64,000 bases of DNA, taken from CAZOWM01 sp964583615 (GTDB lineage Bacteria > Spirochaetota > B62-G9 > DRHN01). This document shows positions 18,308 to 26,743 of this stretch, one piece after another. The notes under the pieces were generated by a model that saw only the letters and a list, made by a program, of their open reading frames with translations, searched no databases and was not told the origin of the DNA. Position numbers and translations under genes: made by a program. Where the stretch lies: NCBI GenBank assembly GCA_964583615.1, contig CAZOWM010000005.1, positions 1 to 64,000 on the forward strand, given 5' to 3'. The number at the start of each line of letters is the position of its first letter. The stretch's first letter is position 1.

Positions 18308-18335
18308 ATTGTATCAGGTAAGGGTAAGATGTCAA
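18308..18335 (-). promoter_or_regulatory. Predicted promoter of the 11-gene catabolic operon
   Basis: On the minus strand TTGACA (18330-18335), 16 bp, TACAAT (18308-18313), followed at once by a small ACCC/GGGT hairpin (18296-18306) at the predicted transcript start. The dispersed repeat copy 1 lies 62 bp upstream. Confidence 0.7.
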
Positions 18336-18361
18336 CACATATCATATGAGAAATAAACTTA

Positions 18362-18389
18362 TTGACAGAAATAATTTTGAGAATACAAT
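18362..18389 (+). promoter_or_regulatory. Predicted divergent promoter toward the 18.7-24 kb operon
   Basis: TTGACA (18362-18367), 16 bp, TACAAT (18384-18389). It lies 26 bp from the minus-strand promoter and would start transcription at about 18396, exactly at the edge of the repeat copy, giving a leader of about 335 nt before the gene at 18732. Confidence 0.6.
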
Positions 18390-18396
18390 TATTTGA

Positions 18397-18553
18397 GTCG
18401 AACTTCGAGTTTTTCAATATATTTGGGAAAAGCATTTATTTTGGTGAAAAATACTGAATCCATTGAAGCCTATTATCCGAAGTTCTCAAAATTACCGTGC
18501 AATATATGAGTGAATGGTACATTGTCAGAGCGATGCATGAAAGTCGGTATTCA
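18397..18553 (-). repeat. Dispersed 157-bp repeat, copy 1
   Basis: Minus-strand copy of a three-member family (others at 46782-46938 and 57673-57828). Its 3' half is almost identical to the other copies; the 5' half aligns with few gaps but its hairpin has decayed. The last bases contain the palindrome TCGAA-N-TTCGA (18398-18408). A nested reading frame (ATG at 18463, TAA ending 18389) encodes 24 residues with core INAFPKYIEKLEVR. It is oriented toward the operon starting at 18243, 154 bp away. Confidence 0.85.
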
Positions 18554-18731
18554 CACTATTTGATGCTGTCAAAAATATTTTCAACAACACATCAAACTCG
18601 ACCTCCGATGAGAAGAGGTTGGTTGGATCGGCTAAGAATCACAAAAATTCATGCTAGGCTTCAAATAACCAACAGTGCACTATGACGGCTTTCACACAGC
18701 TGATATCAATAAACATTAAAGGAGGTGTTGT

Positions 18732-20129
18732 ATGAAAGGGAGGATATTTATATTTGTTTTTATGTTTCTCGTTCTCTGTGCGCCATTTCTCTGGGGGAGT
18801 GGAGGTGGGGCAGAAAAAGAAGAGGAGTTTCCAACTATCAGAGTACTTGCATTTGCCCAGGGATTTGCATGGCCCGAGCTTTTCGGGGGCAGCGGAACTG
18901 AGCGTACCCCGCTTCTGGAGCAGCTCGAAAAGGAGGTCGGTGCACGTATCGAGATTGAGTGGGGGGATGAGACGGCAGTGCGCCAGAAAGTGCTGACCGA
19001 TCTCATCGCGCATACCGGCCGGTACGACATTCTTCTTGCCGGGAGTGCTGCCGGAATTCAGTCGTACGGTCATGGTGGGTTTCTTGAACCACTGGATGAT
19101 TACTTTGATGAGCATCCGACGGATTATTTCGATCCCGACAATGTATACGAAAAGTACCTGGATGCGAACAGGATGCCGCCCGGCGGGAAATTGTTTGCGC
19201 TCCCCTACTATTCCTTTGGTGCTGGGATAATGTACCGCAAGGACATATTCGACCGCTATGGGTTGACCCCCCCAAAAACCACCGATGAGCTCATGAGTGT
19301 GCTGAAGGCGCTCAAACGTGGATTTGAGCGGGACGGCATCGTCAATGTCTATCCGGTCACAATGCGGGGAGCACCCGGCGAGGAGCCGACACTCGATCTC
19401 ACAGGTTTTGTGTATGCATATTCAGGATACGCCTCCTGGTTCGAAGGCGGGCTCATCAAGGCGAACGAAATCAAGGAAAAGAATGCAAAACCTATCTTTA
19501 CATCACCCGATTTCAAGCAAGGGTTCAAGGCCTTCGTCGATATAAGCAGAGAATACGGACCACCTGGAATATCTACCCATACGTGGGTCGATATGATGAA
19601 CATTTATGCAGCGGGAAAGGCTGCGATACTCATGCCTTCCGCCATCAATGCATACGCGGCTCTCGGAATAACCGAAAATCCTGACGTGAAGAACAACACC
19701 AGGTTTGCGAAGATTCCGACTGGTCCGAGTGGCAAGCAGATTCAAAGCTTCTGGACATTCTCCATGGGTATAAACAGGGACTCGAAGAACAAGGTAAAGG
19801 CATGGAAAGTGCTCACCTACCTGACCGGTGAGTCAGCTATGCAGGCCTTTGCTGACAGGACCCAGTGGCCGAATGTAACCATGAAATCGGTTATGTGGAG
19901 CGATACGCTGGTCAACAGGTACGGGGAGGATGAGATACGTCTCAACGAGGAATCCATTATGGAAGCCGAACCCTACTATTTTCCCTATATACCCGAGCTC
20001 ACCGAATTCGCCGACAAGATCGGAACCGCTGCATCCCGGTCCATTGCCGGTGAGGATATCGATTCAGTGCTCAACGAGCTCCAGACGTGGGCGCTGGGAA
20101 GGATGTTCAAAGGGGGATATTACCAATAA
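18732..20129 (+). CDS. ABC transporter substrate-binding protein, family 1 (CUT1 type)
   Basis: 465 residues. An N-terminal hydrophobic signal (about 4-20) ends in a glycine-rich GSGGG stretch and an acidic linker. The mature fold is that of maltose/multiple-sugar binding proteins: an EIEW strand, LTDLIAHTGRYDILLAGSA, LEPLDDYF, LPYYSFGAGIMYRKDIFDRYG (the conserved hinge segment) and AAGKAAILMPSA. TTAAAGGAGGTGTTGT precedes the ATG. First gene of the operon SBP-SDR-permease-permease-M20. It is followed by a perfect 10-bp stem-loop. Periplasmic or surface-exposed; ligand probably an oligosaccharide, polyol or related compound. Confidence 0.9.
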   Translation: MKGRIFIFVFMFLVLCAPFLWGSGGGAEKEEEFPTIRVLAFAQGFAWPELFGGSGTERTPLLEQLEKEVGARIEIEWGDETAVRQKVLTDLIAHTGRYDILLAGSAAGIQSYGHGGFLEPLDDYFDEHPTDYFDPDNVYEKYLDANRMPPGGKLFALPYYSFGAGIMYRKDIFDRYGLTPPKTTDELMSVLKALKRGFERDGIVNVYPVTMRGAPGEEPTLDLTGFVYAYSGYASWFEGGLIKANEIKEKNAKPIFTSPDFKQGFKAFVDISREYGPPGISTHTWVDMMNIYAAGKAAILMPSAINAYAALGITENPDVKNNTRFAKIPTGPSGKQIQSFWTFSMGINRDSKNKVKAWKVLTYLTGESAMQAFADRTQWPNVTMKSVMWSDTLVNRYGEDEIRLNEESIMEAEPYYFPYIPELTEFADKIGTAASRSIAGEDIDSVLNELQTWALGRMFKGGYYQ

Positions 20130-20158
20130 CGCACTTCGGGAAATACGTCGTGGATTCA

Positions 20159-20193
20159 GCCGGGGCTGAAACGCTGTTTTGTACAGCCCCGGC
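20159..20193 (+). promoter_or_regulatory. Perfect 10-bp stem-loop after the binding-protein gene
   Basis: Arms GCCGGGGCTG (20159-20168) and CAGCCCCGGC (20184-20193), 15-base loop, 29 nt after the stop codon. No T run follows, so an mRNA stabiliser that separates high binding-protein from low permease expression is more likely than a full terminator. Confidence 0.75.
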
Positions 20194-20269
20194 ATCAATG
20201 AATTGCTGCGCAGTTTTGCATTGATTGCCTGGACTGCATCAGTGGTATCCGCATATTTCGAGGAAGCAC

Positions 20270-21100
20270 ATGAACAGGGCAGTAATCATTACGGGCGGGG
20301 GAAGCGGTATGGGGCGCTGCATGTGCCGTTACTTCGCAGAAAGATCGTGGAACGTATGCATTGCGGACATCAATAATAAAGGCACTCAGCAGACAGCTGA
20401 GGAAATCTCTTTCCATGTTTCGGACACTCCTGTAAAAAGTTTTTCAATGCAAAAAAAACAGCACAAAAAGGGAGGTTTACTGGCTGTAAAGATGGATGTC
20501 TGCAGTTCTTTGCAGGTCAGGGAAACAGTCGAACGGTGTGTGAAACGTTTCGGGCGGATCGATGCGCTGGTAAACAATGCAGGGGTGACGGACCAGCAGA
20601 CACGAAATATCCTCAATATTCCATATGATACACTTCGGGAGATCATCTCGGTAAATGTGATGGGCTCCTTTACCTGTCTGAGGGAATGTGCGGCCGTAAT
20701 GATGAAAAACAGCGGGGGGAATATCGTGAATATAACCTCACTTCTTGCACAGCGCGGATATGCAAGGGCCGGTGTTGCAGCATACGGGATCTCAAAAGCT
20801 GCTTTGGAGGCACTTACAGAATATGCGGCGATCGAGCTTGGTGAAGGAGGTATCAATGTCAATTCAGCTTTTCCGGGTGTTATGGTCAATACCGGTTTCT
20901 TCGATCACCTCGAAGAGCAGGAGAGGGTGAAGCTCGCGGACCCCGCCATAATGAATGAGCTTGTATACATCCTGTGCTGCCTTGAGCCGGGTTCGCTCAC
21001 CGGAAGGTCTTTCAGCTATCAGAACTGGAAAAAGATTCCCGAGCTTTCTCGACTTTACCAGAGGTACCTTGCAGATGATACGCTTGAAGGAACAATATAA
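20270..21100 (+). CDS. Short-chain dehydrogenase/reductase
   Basis: 276 residues. Classical SDR: TGGGSGMG cofactor loop at residues 8-15, NNAG near 107, the catalytic Ser in NITSLLAQ and YGISK (Tyr/Lys) near 180. About 25 extra basic residues between the second and third strands (around 45-70, KKQHKKGG) are unusual. The ATG at 20270 follows AGGAAG; the longer frame starts with TTG and adds nothing like a Rossmann strand. It precedes and overlaps the first permease by 26 nt. Likely oxidises or reduces an alcohol or sugar brought in by this transporter (inference). Confidence 0.88.
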   Translation: MNRAVIITGGGSGMGRCMCRYFAERSWNVCIADINNKGTQQTAEEISFHVSDTPVKSFSMQKKQHKKGGLLAVKMDVCSSLQVRETVERCVKRFGRIDALVNNAGVTDQQTRNILNIPYDTLREIISVNVMGSFTCLRECAAVMMKNSGGNIVNITSLLAQRGYARAGVAAYGISKAALEALTEYAAIELGEGGINVNSAFPGVMVNTGFFDHLEEQERVKLADPAIMNELVYILCCLEPGSLTGRSFSYQNWKKIPELSRLYQRYLADDTLEGTI

Positions 21101-21926
21101 GCTCCTGCTCCCCAGCCTTGCCATAACTGCAAGTATCGTGGCATTCCCCACGGTGTTCCTGCTCTACGTGAGTGTGCATCAGTGGGTGCTGTTCATTCAG
21201 GAGATACGGTTTATCTGGCTGGGGAATTTTTACAGCATTCTCACGTCGAAGGAGTTTATTCAATCGCTCAGAGTGACCGCACTCTTTGTTACCTCTACGT
21301 GTGCGCTCACCCTTCTTTTCGGACTCTCCCTGGCGCTGATTCTGAATGAGGACCTGAAGGGCAAAGGGGTATTTCGCTCGTTGTTTACCCTGCCCGCCAT
21401 CATACCTCCTGTTGTGGCTGGGTTCGCGTGGAAATTTCTATTGAACAGGGAGGTCGGATTCATCGGCGGCTTTCTGTTTCCTCTGATGGGGTACAAGGGG
21501 AGCATCCTCGGAGACCCCATTCTCGCACTTCTTTCGGTTATCATGGCCGACGTGTGGAGCAGGATGCCGCTCATGTTTCTCATCCTCCTTGCAGGGCTTC
21601 AGGCCATTTCGCCGGAAATTTACGAAGCTGCAGAGATAGACGGAGCAGGATACTGGAAAGCGCTCCGGTTCGTTACTCTGCCGTCCCTGCGGACTGCCAT
21701 TATCATTGCACTTATCATTCGGTTTATCGATGCCATCAACCTCTTTGAAACAATATTCGTCATGACATCCGGAGGACCTGGAATAGCTACCCAGACGCTA
21801 CCGCTCTTCGGGTGGAAGGTCGGATTTCAGTACTTCAACCTGGGAGAAGCCGCAGCCCTCGCAGTACTCATGCTGATAATGACAATTTTTATCAGCCAGG
21901 CACTGATCCGGAGGATGCAAAAATGA
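21075..21926 (+). CDS. CUT1 ABC transporter permease (MalF-like)
   Basis: 283 residues, six membrane segments. The cytoplasmic EAA loop is EIYEAAEIDGAGYWKALRFVTLPSL (about 190-214, canonical EAA---G). The start at 21075 was chosen because the protein begins there with a short basic stretch followed by the first membrane helix; earlier in-frame codons would overlap the SDR further. It overlaps the SDR by 26 nt and the next permease by 4 nt (ATGA), so translation is coupled. Works with the binding protein at 18732. Confidence 0.9.
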   Translation: MIRLKEQYKLLLPSLAITASIVAFPTVFLLYVSVHQWVLFIQEIRFIWLGNFYSILTSKEFIQSLRVTALFVTSTCALTLLFGLSLALILNEDLKGKGVFRSLFTLPAIIPPVVAGFAWKFLLNREVGFIGGFLFPLMGYKGSILGDPILALLSVIMADVWSRMPLMFLILLAGLQAISPEIYEAAEIDGAGYWKALRFVTLPSLRTAIIIALIIRFIDAINLFETIFVMTSGGPGIATQTLPLFGWKVGFQYFNLGEAAALAVLMLIMTIFISQALIRRMQK

Positions 21927-22744
21927 GTGCAAGAAAAATCTGGTCCAGGGCGGTGCTCTACTTCGTGCTCATACTGTTTTTACTGTTCTTCCTCTTTCCA
22001 ATTGTCTGGCTTCTGCTCTCTTCAATAAAAACGCACTATCAGACACTTCTCATCCCTCCCAGGCTCGCCTTTAAACCGACGCTGGAAGCGTACAGAAAGC
22101 TTATTACGGGAGGGATGCTCAAATCCTTCAAAAACAGCCTGCTGATAGCGGCTGTGGATATTGTTCTAGCGCTTGTTTTGAGTCTGCCGGCTGCATACAG
22201 CCTTGCCCGTTTTAAAAGCAAATTCAACGAGAATATTGGTTTCTGGTTCCTGTCGATACGGATGGCTCCCGCTTTCGGCGTGATCGTGCCCGTCTACATC
22301 GTCATTCGCAACATGCGTCTTCTGGACACGACGTTTGCCGTAAACGTCGCGCACCTGCTCATCAACCTCCCTTTTGCAATCTGGCTTTTGAAAGGGTACT
22401 TTGAAGAGCTCCCCCTCGAGATCGAGGAATCGGCGCTTATCGACGGTGCGAGCCGGCTGCAGACCCTTATCAGGGTGGTGATCCCGACAAGCATGCCCAT
22501 GGTGGTTTCTGTAGCAATTCTCACCTTCATGTTCTCCTGGAATGAGTTCCTGTTTGCGTTCGTGCTCACTTCAAATCAGGGTGTAACGGTGCCCGTACTT
22601 GTTGCATCTCTGGCCGGTACTATGACTTTTGACTGGCCGCTCATGTGTGCGGTTTCAATCGGCGCGATGGTGCCGGCATTCATATTCGTCTTTGCCGTAC
22701 AGCGGTATATTGTGCGGGGGCTCACCCTCGGAGCGTTGAAGTGA
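21923..22744 (+). CDS. CUT1 ABC transporter permease (MalG-like)
   Basis: 273 residues, six membrane segments, EAA loop ELPLEIEESALIDGASRLQT, typical C-terminal VQRYIVRGLTLGALK. GGAGG at 21910 precedes the ATG, which overlaps the previous stop as ATGA. No ATPase is encoded in this locus, so a shared MsmK/UgpC-type ATPase elsewhere must energise it, as is usual for CUT1 systems. Confidence 0.92.
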   Translation: MSARKIWSRAVLYFVLILFLLFFLFPIVWLLLSSIKTHYQTLLIPPRLAFKPTLEAYRKLITGGMLKSFKNSLLIAAVDIVLALVLSLPAAYSLARFKSKFNENIGFWFLSIRMAPAFGVIVPVYIVIRNMRLLDTTFAVNVAHLLINLPFAIWLLKGYFEELPLEIEESALIDGASRLQTLIRVVIPTSMPMVVSVAILTFMFSWNEFLFAFVLTSNQGVTVPVLVASLAGTMTFDWPLMCAVSIGAMVPAFIFVFAVQRYIVRGLTLGALK

Positions 22745-22784
22745 TCGCAAAGAATTTTCAGAAATAAAGAGAGGGACGAATAAA

Positions 22785-23972
22785 ATGGATTGTCGAGCGG
22801 TCTTCGAAAAAATAGACCCTGACGAGCTCATCGACCTGTGCAGCCAACTGATACGGATACCGAGCCACCTGGAGGTTCCGGGGCAGGAACAAGAAATTTC
22901 TCTTTATCTTGAAAAAAAGCTTCGTGAGAAAAGATTCCAGGTGAGCACACAGGAGGTCCAGGAAGGCAGGAGTAACGTCATCGTTCACATGCCGGGAGAC
23001 GGGAAGGGGAGAAGCCTGCTTCTCAATGGGCATCTCGACACCGTACCTCCCGGCACTGCGATGAAAAATCCATACAACCCGGATATTCGCAATGGAATGC
23101 TTTTCGGCCGCGGTGCGTGCGACATGAAGGGTGCGGTTGGCGCCATGATTTACTCAATGATGCTGCTCGAAAGAAACGGCATACGGCTTTTTGGGGATCT
23201 GTTTTTTACCGGAGTCGTGGGTGAAGAAACGGGAGGAACAGGAACCCGTGCCCTTGTGAAAAATGGATTCGGCGCAGACTTTGCGGTGGTCGGTGAGCCA
23301 ACTGATATGAAGCTCGTCGTGTCACACAAAGGAGTCGCAAACTTCGAGGTGACTCTGTGGGGAAAGGCCTGTCACGCAAGTATCCCCGAGCACGGTGCAA
23401 GCGCGATCGTTGCGGGTTCAGAGTTTATCGGAGAAATTCAGCACCGGCTTGTGCCGCTTCTTCAGAGCCGGGTGCAGAATCTGGTGGGCTCCGCTACAAT
23501 AAACATCGGCCTGGTTCAGGGAGGGACGAAGATCAATATGGTGCCGGATCGGTGTATCATTCACGTAGACAGGAGATGGGTTTCCGCTGAAGATGAGAAA
23601 CAGATTCTCTCAGAGCTGGAGGGCATTCTGAAAGGGGTGTGCGAAACCGATCCCAGGCTCCGGGGTGAAGTGAAACCTCTTCTGCCTGCGGAAGGATATT
23701 TTGGACCTCTCGAGGTACCACACGATCACGAAATCGTCACCATTGCGGAAAAGGCCCTTCAGCAATCGGGTATCGTTCCCAAAAAGGCGGGCATGCAGGG
23801 ATGGACGGATGCAGCTACGCTCATGAATGCCGGCATACCGTCTATCCTTATCGGGCCTGGAAGAATAGAGCAGGCTCACACTGATGAAGAATTCGTAAAG
23901 GTGAGTCAGCTGGTTGATTCGGTAAAGGTATATCTCTCTCTCATACATACTATTTGCGGCTGGGCTGTATAA
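22785..23972 (+). CDS. M20 family metallo-hydrolase (ArgE/DapE/CPG2 type)
   Basis: 395 residues. Zinc ligands and catalytic residues are in place: NGHLDTVPPG (about 85), GRGACDMKG (about 110), EETGGTG with the general base Glu (about 145) and VVGEPTD, then the dimerisation domain starting HKGVANFEVTLWGKACHAS. Family reactions are hydrolysis of N-acyl, N-succinyl or peptide bonds. GAGAGGGACG precedes the ATG. It is 40 nt after the permease and belongs to the same operon. Together with an imported substrate this suggests an N-acylated or amide-containing compound rather than a plain sugar (inference). Confidence 0.9.
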   Translation: MDCRAVFEKIDPDELIDLCSQLIRIPSHLEVPGQEQEISLYLEKKLREKRFQVSTQEVQEGRSNVIVHMPGDGKGRSLLLNGHLDTVPPGTAMKNPYNPDIRNGMLFGRGACDMKGAVGAMIYSMMLLERNGIRLFGDLFFTGVVGEETGGTGTRALVKNGFGADFAVVGEPTDMKLVVSHKGVANFEVTLWGKACHASIPEHGASAIVAGSEFIGEIQHRLVPLLQSRVQNLVGSATINIGLVQGGTKINMVPDRCIIHVDRRWVSAEDEKQILSELEGILKGVCETDPRLRGEVKPLLPAEGYFGPLEVPHDHEIVTIAEKALQQSGIVPKKAGMQGWTDAATLMNAGIPSILIGPGRIEQAHTDEEFVKVSQLVDSVKVYLSLIHTICGWAV

Positions 23973-23992
23973 ATGCTCCACACAGAGCCAGC

Positions 23993-24286
23993 CTAGCGTT
24001 CCTTGAGCTTTGTGGTGAAGTCATAAACCAGCTCATCCATGAGATTGATAAAAGTGTCAGTATCACTCATCACGGTGTATTTCCGCTCGTCGATCTTTGA
24101 TTTGAGGTCTTTGTAAAACGCCTTATTTTCCTCGTCTTCCTGAGTGAGGATTTCACAAAGCCTCGAAACGCCGTCGATTAACCTGAATGGGCCGTAGAGA
24201 GGCGGCTCATCAACGAGCCCTCGCGCTGATGTGAGCATATATCCCACAAGATCAAAGAGTCCTCTGGAAAGTGTGTCACTCGTCAT
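23993..24286 (-). CDS. Small DUF6092-like protein
   Basis: 97 residues, all-helical, soluble. The N-terminal LVGYMLTSARGLVDEP-YGPFRLID pattern resembles what I remember of the DUF6092 family, which has no assigned function; this is from memory and needs a domain search. AAGGAGGG precedes the ATG at 24286, inside the last codons of the nitroreductase, so the two are translationally coupled (11-nt overlap). The pairing suggests a partner or substrate-handling role with the flavoenzyme, but this is inference. Confidence 0.6.
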   Translation of the reverse strand: MTSDTLSRGLFDLVGYMLTSARGLVDEPPLYGPFRLIDGVSRLCEILTQEDEENKAFYKDLKSKIDERKYTVMSDTDTFINLMDELVYDFTTKLKER

Positions 24287-24812
24287 CTTTTTTTCCCTCC
24301 TTTTCATTGTACAGCTCCCAGAAAAAAACGTCTTTTTTTCTCGCAGGAGGTTTCAGCGATTCTGCAGGATACCCGACTGTAATAAGGAGCTCTGGATGAA
24401 TATGGGCAGGGGCGGAGATGAGCTCACGGACTGCACTTGGATTGAACGAGCGTATGGCACACGTTCCCATACCGAGGCCATAGGCAAAGAGCATGATAGT
24501 CTGCGCTGCCATTGCGCAGTCCATAATGGCCAATGTCCTTCCTCCCGGGCCTGCCTTTTCAACCGCTCTGTTCTGGTCGGAGCAGACGCAGATGAGCGCC
24601 TGAGGATTCCCGAGCATGCCGGGTGAAACGGTATGTATTTGTTGGATCCTTTTCGTGTGTGTGACGCAGACGAACACCCAGGGCTGTATGTTGCCTGCTG
24701 TCGGAGCCCATATACCTGCGTCGAGAAGCTCTTTGAGGTGTTTCTTTTCTAAAATCTTTGACGAATAATTCCTCACACTTCTTCTCCCAAATATCGCTTT
24801 TTCAAGATTCAT
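24276..24812 (-). CDS. Nitroreductase family flavoprotein
   Basis: 178 residues. FMN-binding signature at the start (FGRRSVRNYS), DAGIWAPTAGNIQPW near residue 40, and the C-terminal GYPAESLKPPARK. Dimeric FMN enzymes of this family reduce nitro groups, quinones or enamides, or oxidatively process small substrates, with NAD(P)H. Some members near nitrogen-heterocycle genes are dehydrogenases. GAGGAGGGAGC precedes the ATG at 24812. Divergent from the NCS1 permease module across a promoter region with a large palindrome. Confidence 0.9.
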   Translation of the reverse strand: MNLEKAIFGRRSVRNYSSKILEKKHLKELLDAGIWAPTAGNIQPWVFVCVTHTKRIQQIHTVSPGMLGNPQALICVCSDQNRAVEKAGPGGRTLAIMDCAMAAQTIMLFAYGLGMGTCAIRSFNPSAVRELISAPAHIHPELLITVGYPAESLKPPARKKDVFFWELYNEKEGKKDDE

Positions 24813-24833
24813 GCTCCCTCCTCGCAAAGAAAG

Positions 24834-24864
24834 ATATTGAAAATATTTTTACTTTCAATATAAT
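24834..24864 (+). promoter_or_regulatory. Promoter with overlapping 9-bp palindrome before the NCS1 permease
   Basis: TTGAAA (24837-24842), 16 bp, TATAAT (24859-24864). Perfect inverted arms ATATTGAAA (24834-24842) and TTTCAATAT (24853-24861) cover the -35 box and reach into the -10 box, as expected of a repressor operator. The same palindrome could also control the divergent nitroreductase gene. Confidence 0.6.
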
Positions 24865-24950
24865 ATCATATTGTATCTTAAATATCGTTTTGAACGATTC
24901 GAGTTTTTCTGACTTTTGATGTATAAAAATAGAGATAGGAGGAAACTGCG

Positions 24951-26321
24951 ATGAAAGAAGAGACTCAGAAAGAGAAGTGGCCATGGGAGGATGCGTACGG
25001 CGACTATTCCATGGTGCCTGTGCCTCAGCATGAGAAGCGCTCGTTTTCCAGTATATTCTATGTATACATGGGAGTGCTCGCGTGTATTGCCGTGCTCTGG
25101 GGAGGCGGCACTATCGGGCTCCAGTTCAATCTCAAGGATGCCATTCTTGTCGCTGTCGTCGGTTCTGTGATTCTGGCAGTGATCGGCGGTCTCACCGCAC
25201 CGATGGGTGGCATTACGGGTACATCTACATACGTGAACATGCGGCACCCCTTTGGAGCGATCGGTTCGCAGGTATTCGGGACCATAGTTGCAGGGATTGC
25301 ATGCGGTATCGGATGGTTTGCCGTACAGGCGTGGCTATACGGCATCATTCTGCACACACTGTTCCCCAATGCTGCCTGGGCGAATGTGGGAGTGGCAGCG
25401 ATCTGGGGAGGGGTGTTGATGATCATTACCGCGATTATAGGATTCAGGGGTATTGCATGGCTGAGCTATCTTGCGGTCCCGTTTTTTATGCTCATCACAG
25501 GCGTGGGTGCAATGATCGGTATTGCAGAGGGAGGAGGCTTTGCAGGTCTTTTCAGCATACAGCCGAAAAACCCTGCGCCTCTTGGTGTTGGAATCACACA
25601 GGTCGTTGGCATGTACATTGCCGGTGGAATCATCACAGCTGATATATCGAGGTACGCGAAAAGGGCGATCGGCGGTGCGATGGCATGGATCATACAGATT
25701 CTCATCTTTCAGGTATACATGCTGACCGGTTCGGCGATGCTGATGCTCGCAACAGGAGCGAGTGATGTCGCGGGCGCGCTGCTCGTGGGTGGTGCCGGTA
25801 TAGGGGCGTTCCTCATGGCAATCCTCGGGCAGTGGACGACGAACGACAACAACCTTTACAACGGAGCGCTGTCGTTCAATACATGGATACACATTAAAAA
25901 GCAATGGATAACTCTTGTAGAGGGTCTGATTGGTGTTGGTATCGCGGCATGGGTAGGATTCAGTGCAGGGGTAAGCATGGACCCCTTTATGAAATTCCTC
26001 ACCCTGCTCGGAAAGATCCTTCCCGCAATTGGTGGAGTGCTGATTGCGGATTTCTACATCTATCGATGGTATAAGAAGATTCCGTTCAAGCAGAGATACG
26101 AGGTAAAACCGGGCTTCAAGATCGCACTCGTAAACTGGGTCGGATGGATTTCTGTGGGCCTCGCAACGTGGATCGGCGGCTGGTTGATGAAAGGGGGAAT
26201 TGCAGCGCTGAATTCCCTGATACTCGGACTGGTGATCTACTCGGTGCTTGCAATCGTGCTTGATGCTGCCGGTGTAAAGATTGCGGTTGGCGAGCACACC
26301 ATTAATGAGAAAGGAGTGTGA
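24951..26321 (+). CDS. NCS1 family permease (cytosine permease/CodB-like)
   Basis: 456 residues with about twelve membrane helices. WPWEDAYGDYSMVPVP and the GGxxxPxG-like GGLTAPMGGITGTSTY region (about 80-95) are typical of CodB-type sodium or proton symporters for cytosine, hydantoins and related nucleobases; the ITADISRY segment and the QWTTNDNNLY segment match the CodB family. ATAGGAGGAAACTGCG precedes the ATG. It heads the operon permease, small membrane protein, DUF917, HyuA-like, racemase fragment, which together suggests import and opening of a cyclic amide such as a hydantoin. Confidence 0.9.
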   Translation: MKEETQKEKWPWEDAYGDYSMVPVPQHEKRSFSSIFYVYMGVLACIAVLWGGGTIGLQFNLKDAILVAVVGSVILAVIGGLTAPMGGITGTSTYVNMRHPFGAIGSQVFGTIVAGIACGIGWFAVQAWLYGIILHTLFPNAAWANVGVAAIWGGVLMIITAIIGFRGIAWLSYLAVPFFMLITGVGAMIGIAEGGGFAGLFSIQPKNPAPLGVGITQVVGMYIAGGIITADISRYAKRAIGGAMAWIIQILIFQVYMLTGSAMLMLATGASDVAGALLVGGAGIGAFLMAILGQWTTNDNNLYNGALSFNTWIHIKKQWITLVEGLIGVGIAAWVGFSAGVSMDPFMKFLTLLGKILPAIGGVLIADFYIYRWYKKIPFKQRYEVKPGFKIALVNWVGWISVGLATWIGGWLMKGGIAALNSLILGLVIYSVLAIVLDAAGVKIAVGEHTINEKGV

Positions 26322-26326
26322 TTGGT

Positions 26327-26725
26327 ATGGACTTCAAGAAATACATTCAGAGAGCTATGATTATCCTTATTGCCATTGCGATTATCATAATCGTTCTCGG
26401 AATTGCAAAACTATCCGAGAATGTGTACACCGGATTGATCTATCTGATCGTCGGTGTGATCCAGTTTCTCGGCAGCGTGATCCTTCTTCCAAGGATTGCA
26501 CGGCTTGAGGATCTGACCGAGATTGGAAACCGCGCAGTGCAGTCAAACTGGCTGGTTCTTTCCATCGGAATTGCAGGAATGGCGCTGTTTCTGGCACCGT
26601 TTTTCAGGCTCGAATCGATGGTAATACCATATATTGCGTTCATCCTCTGTGTGTTGTCTGTGATTTTTTCAGCGATCAACCTTTTTATTTCAGTGAAAAG
26701 GGCGAAGGCCCGAATGATTGTATAA
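26327..26725 (+). CDS. Small four-helix membrane protein, unknown function
   Basis: 132 residues with four hydrophobic segments (about 8-27, 36-56, 77-97, 103-123) and basic ends. No family recognised. AAGGAGTGTGATTGGT precedes the ATG at 26327, so this start was preferred over the GTG-like codon 9 nt upstream. It lies 5 nt after the permease stop and 18 nt before the next gene, so it may be an accessory subunit of the permease. Confidence 0.65.
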   Translation: MDFKKYIQRAMIILIAIAIIIIVLGIAKLSENVYTGLIYLIVGVIQFLGSVILLPRIARLEDLTEIGNRAVQSNWLVLSIGIAGMALFLAPFFRLESMVIPYIAFILCVLSVIFSAINLFISVKRAKARMIV

Positions 26726-26743
26726 GCCGGTGGAGGTCCTATT

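Noticed and set aside
25335..26297. 320-codon ORF antisense to the NCS1 permease
   Set aside because: Shadow of a membrane-protein gene; Cys/His/Arg-rich translation with no domain or start signal.
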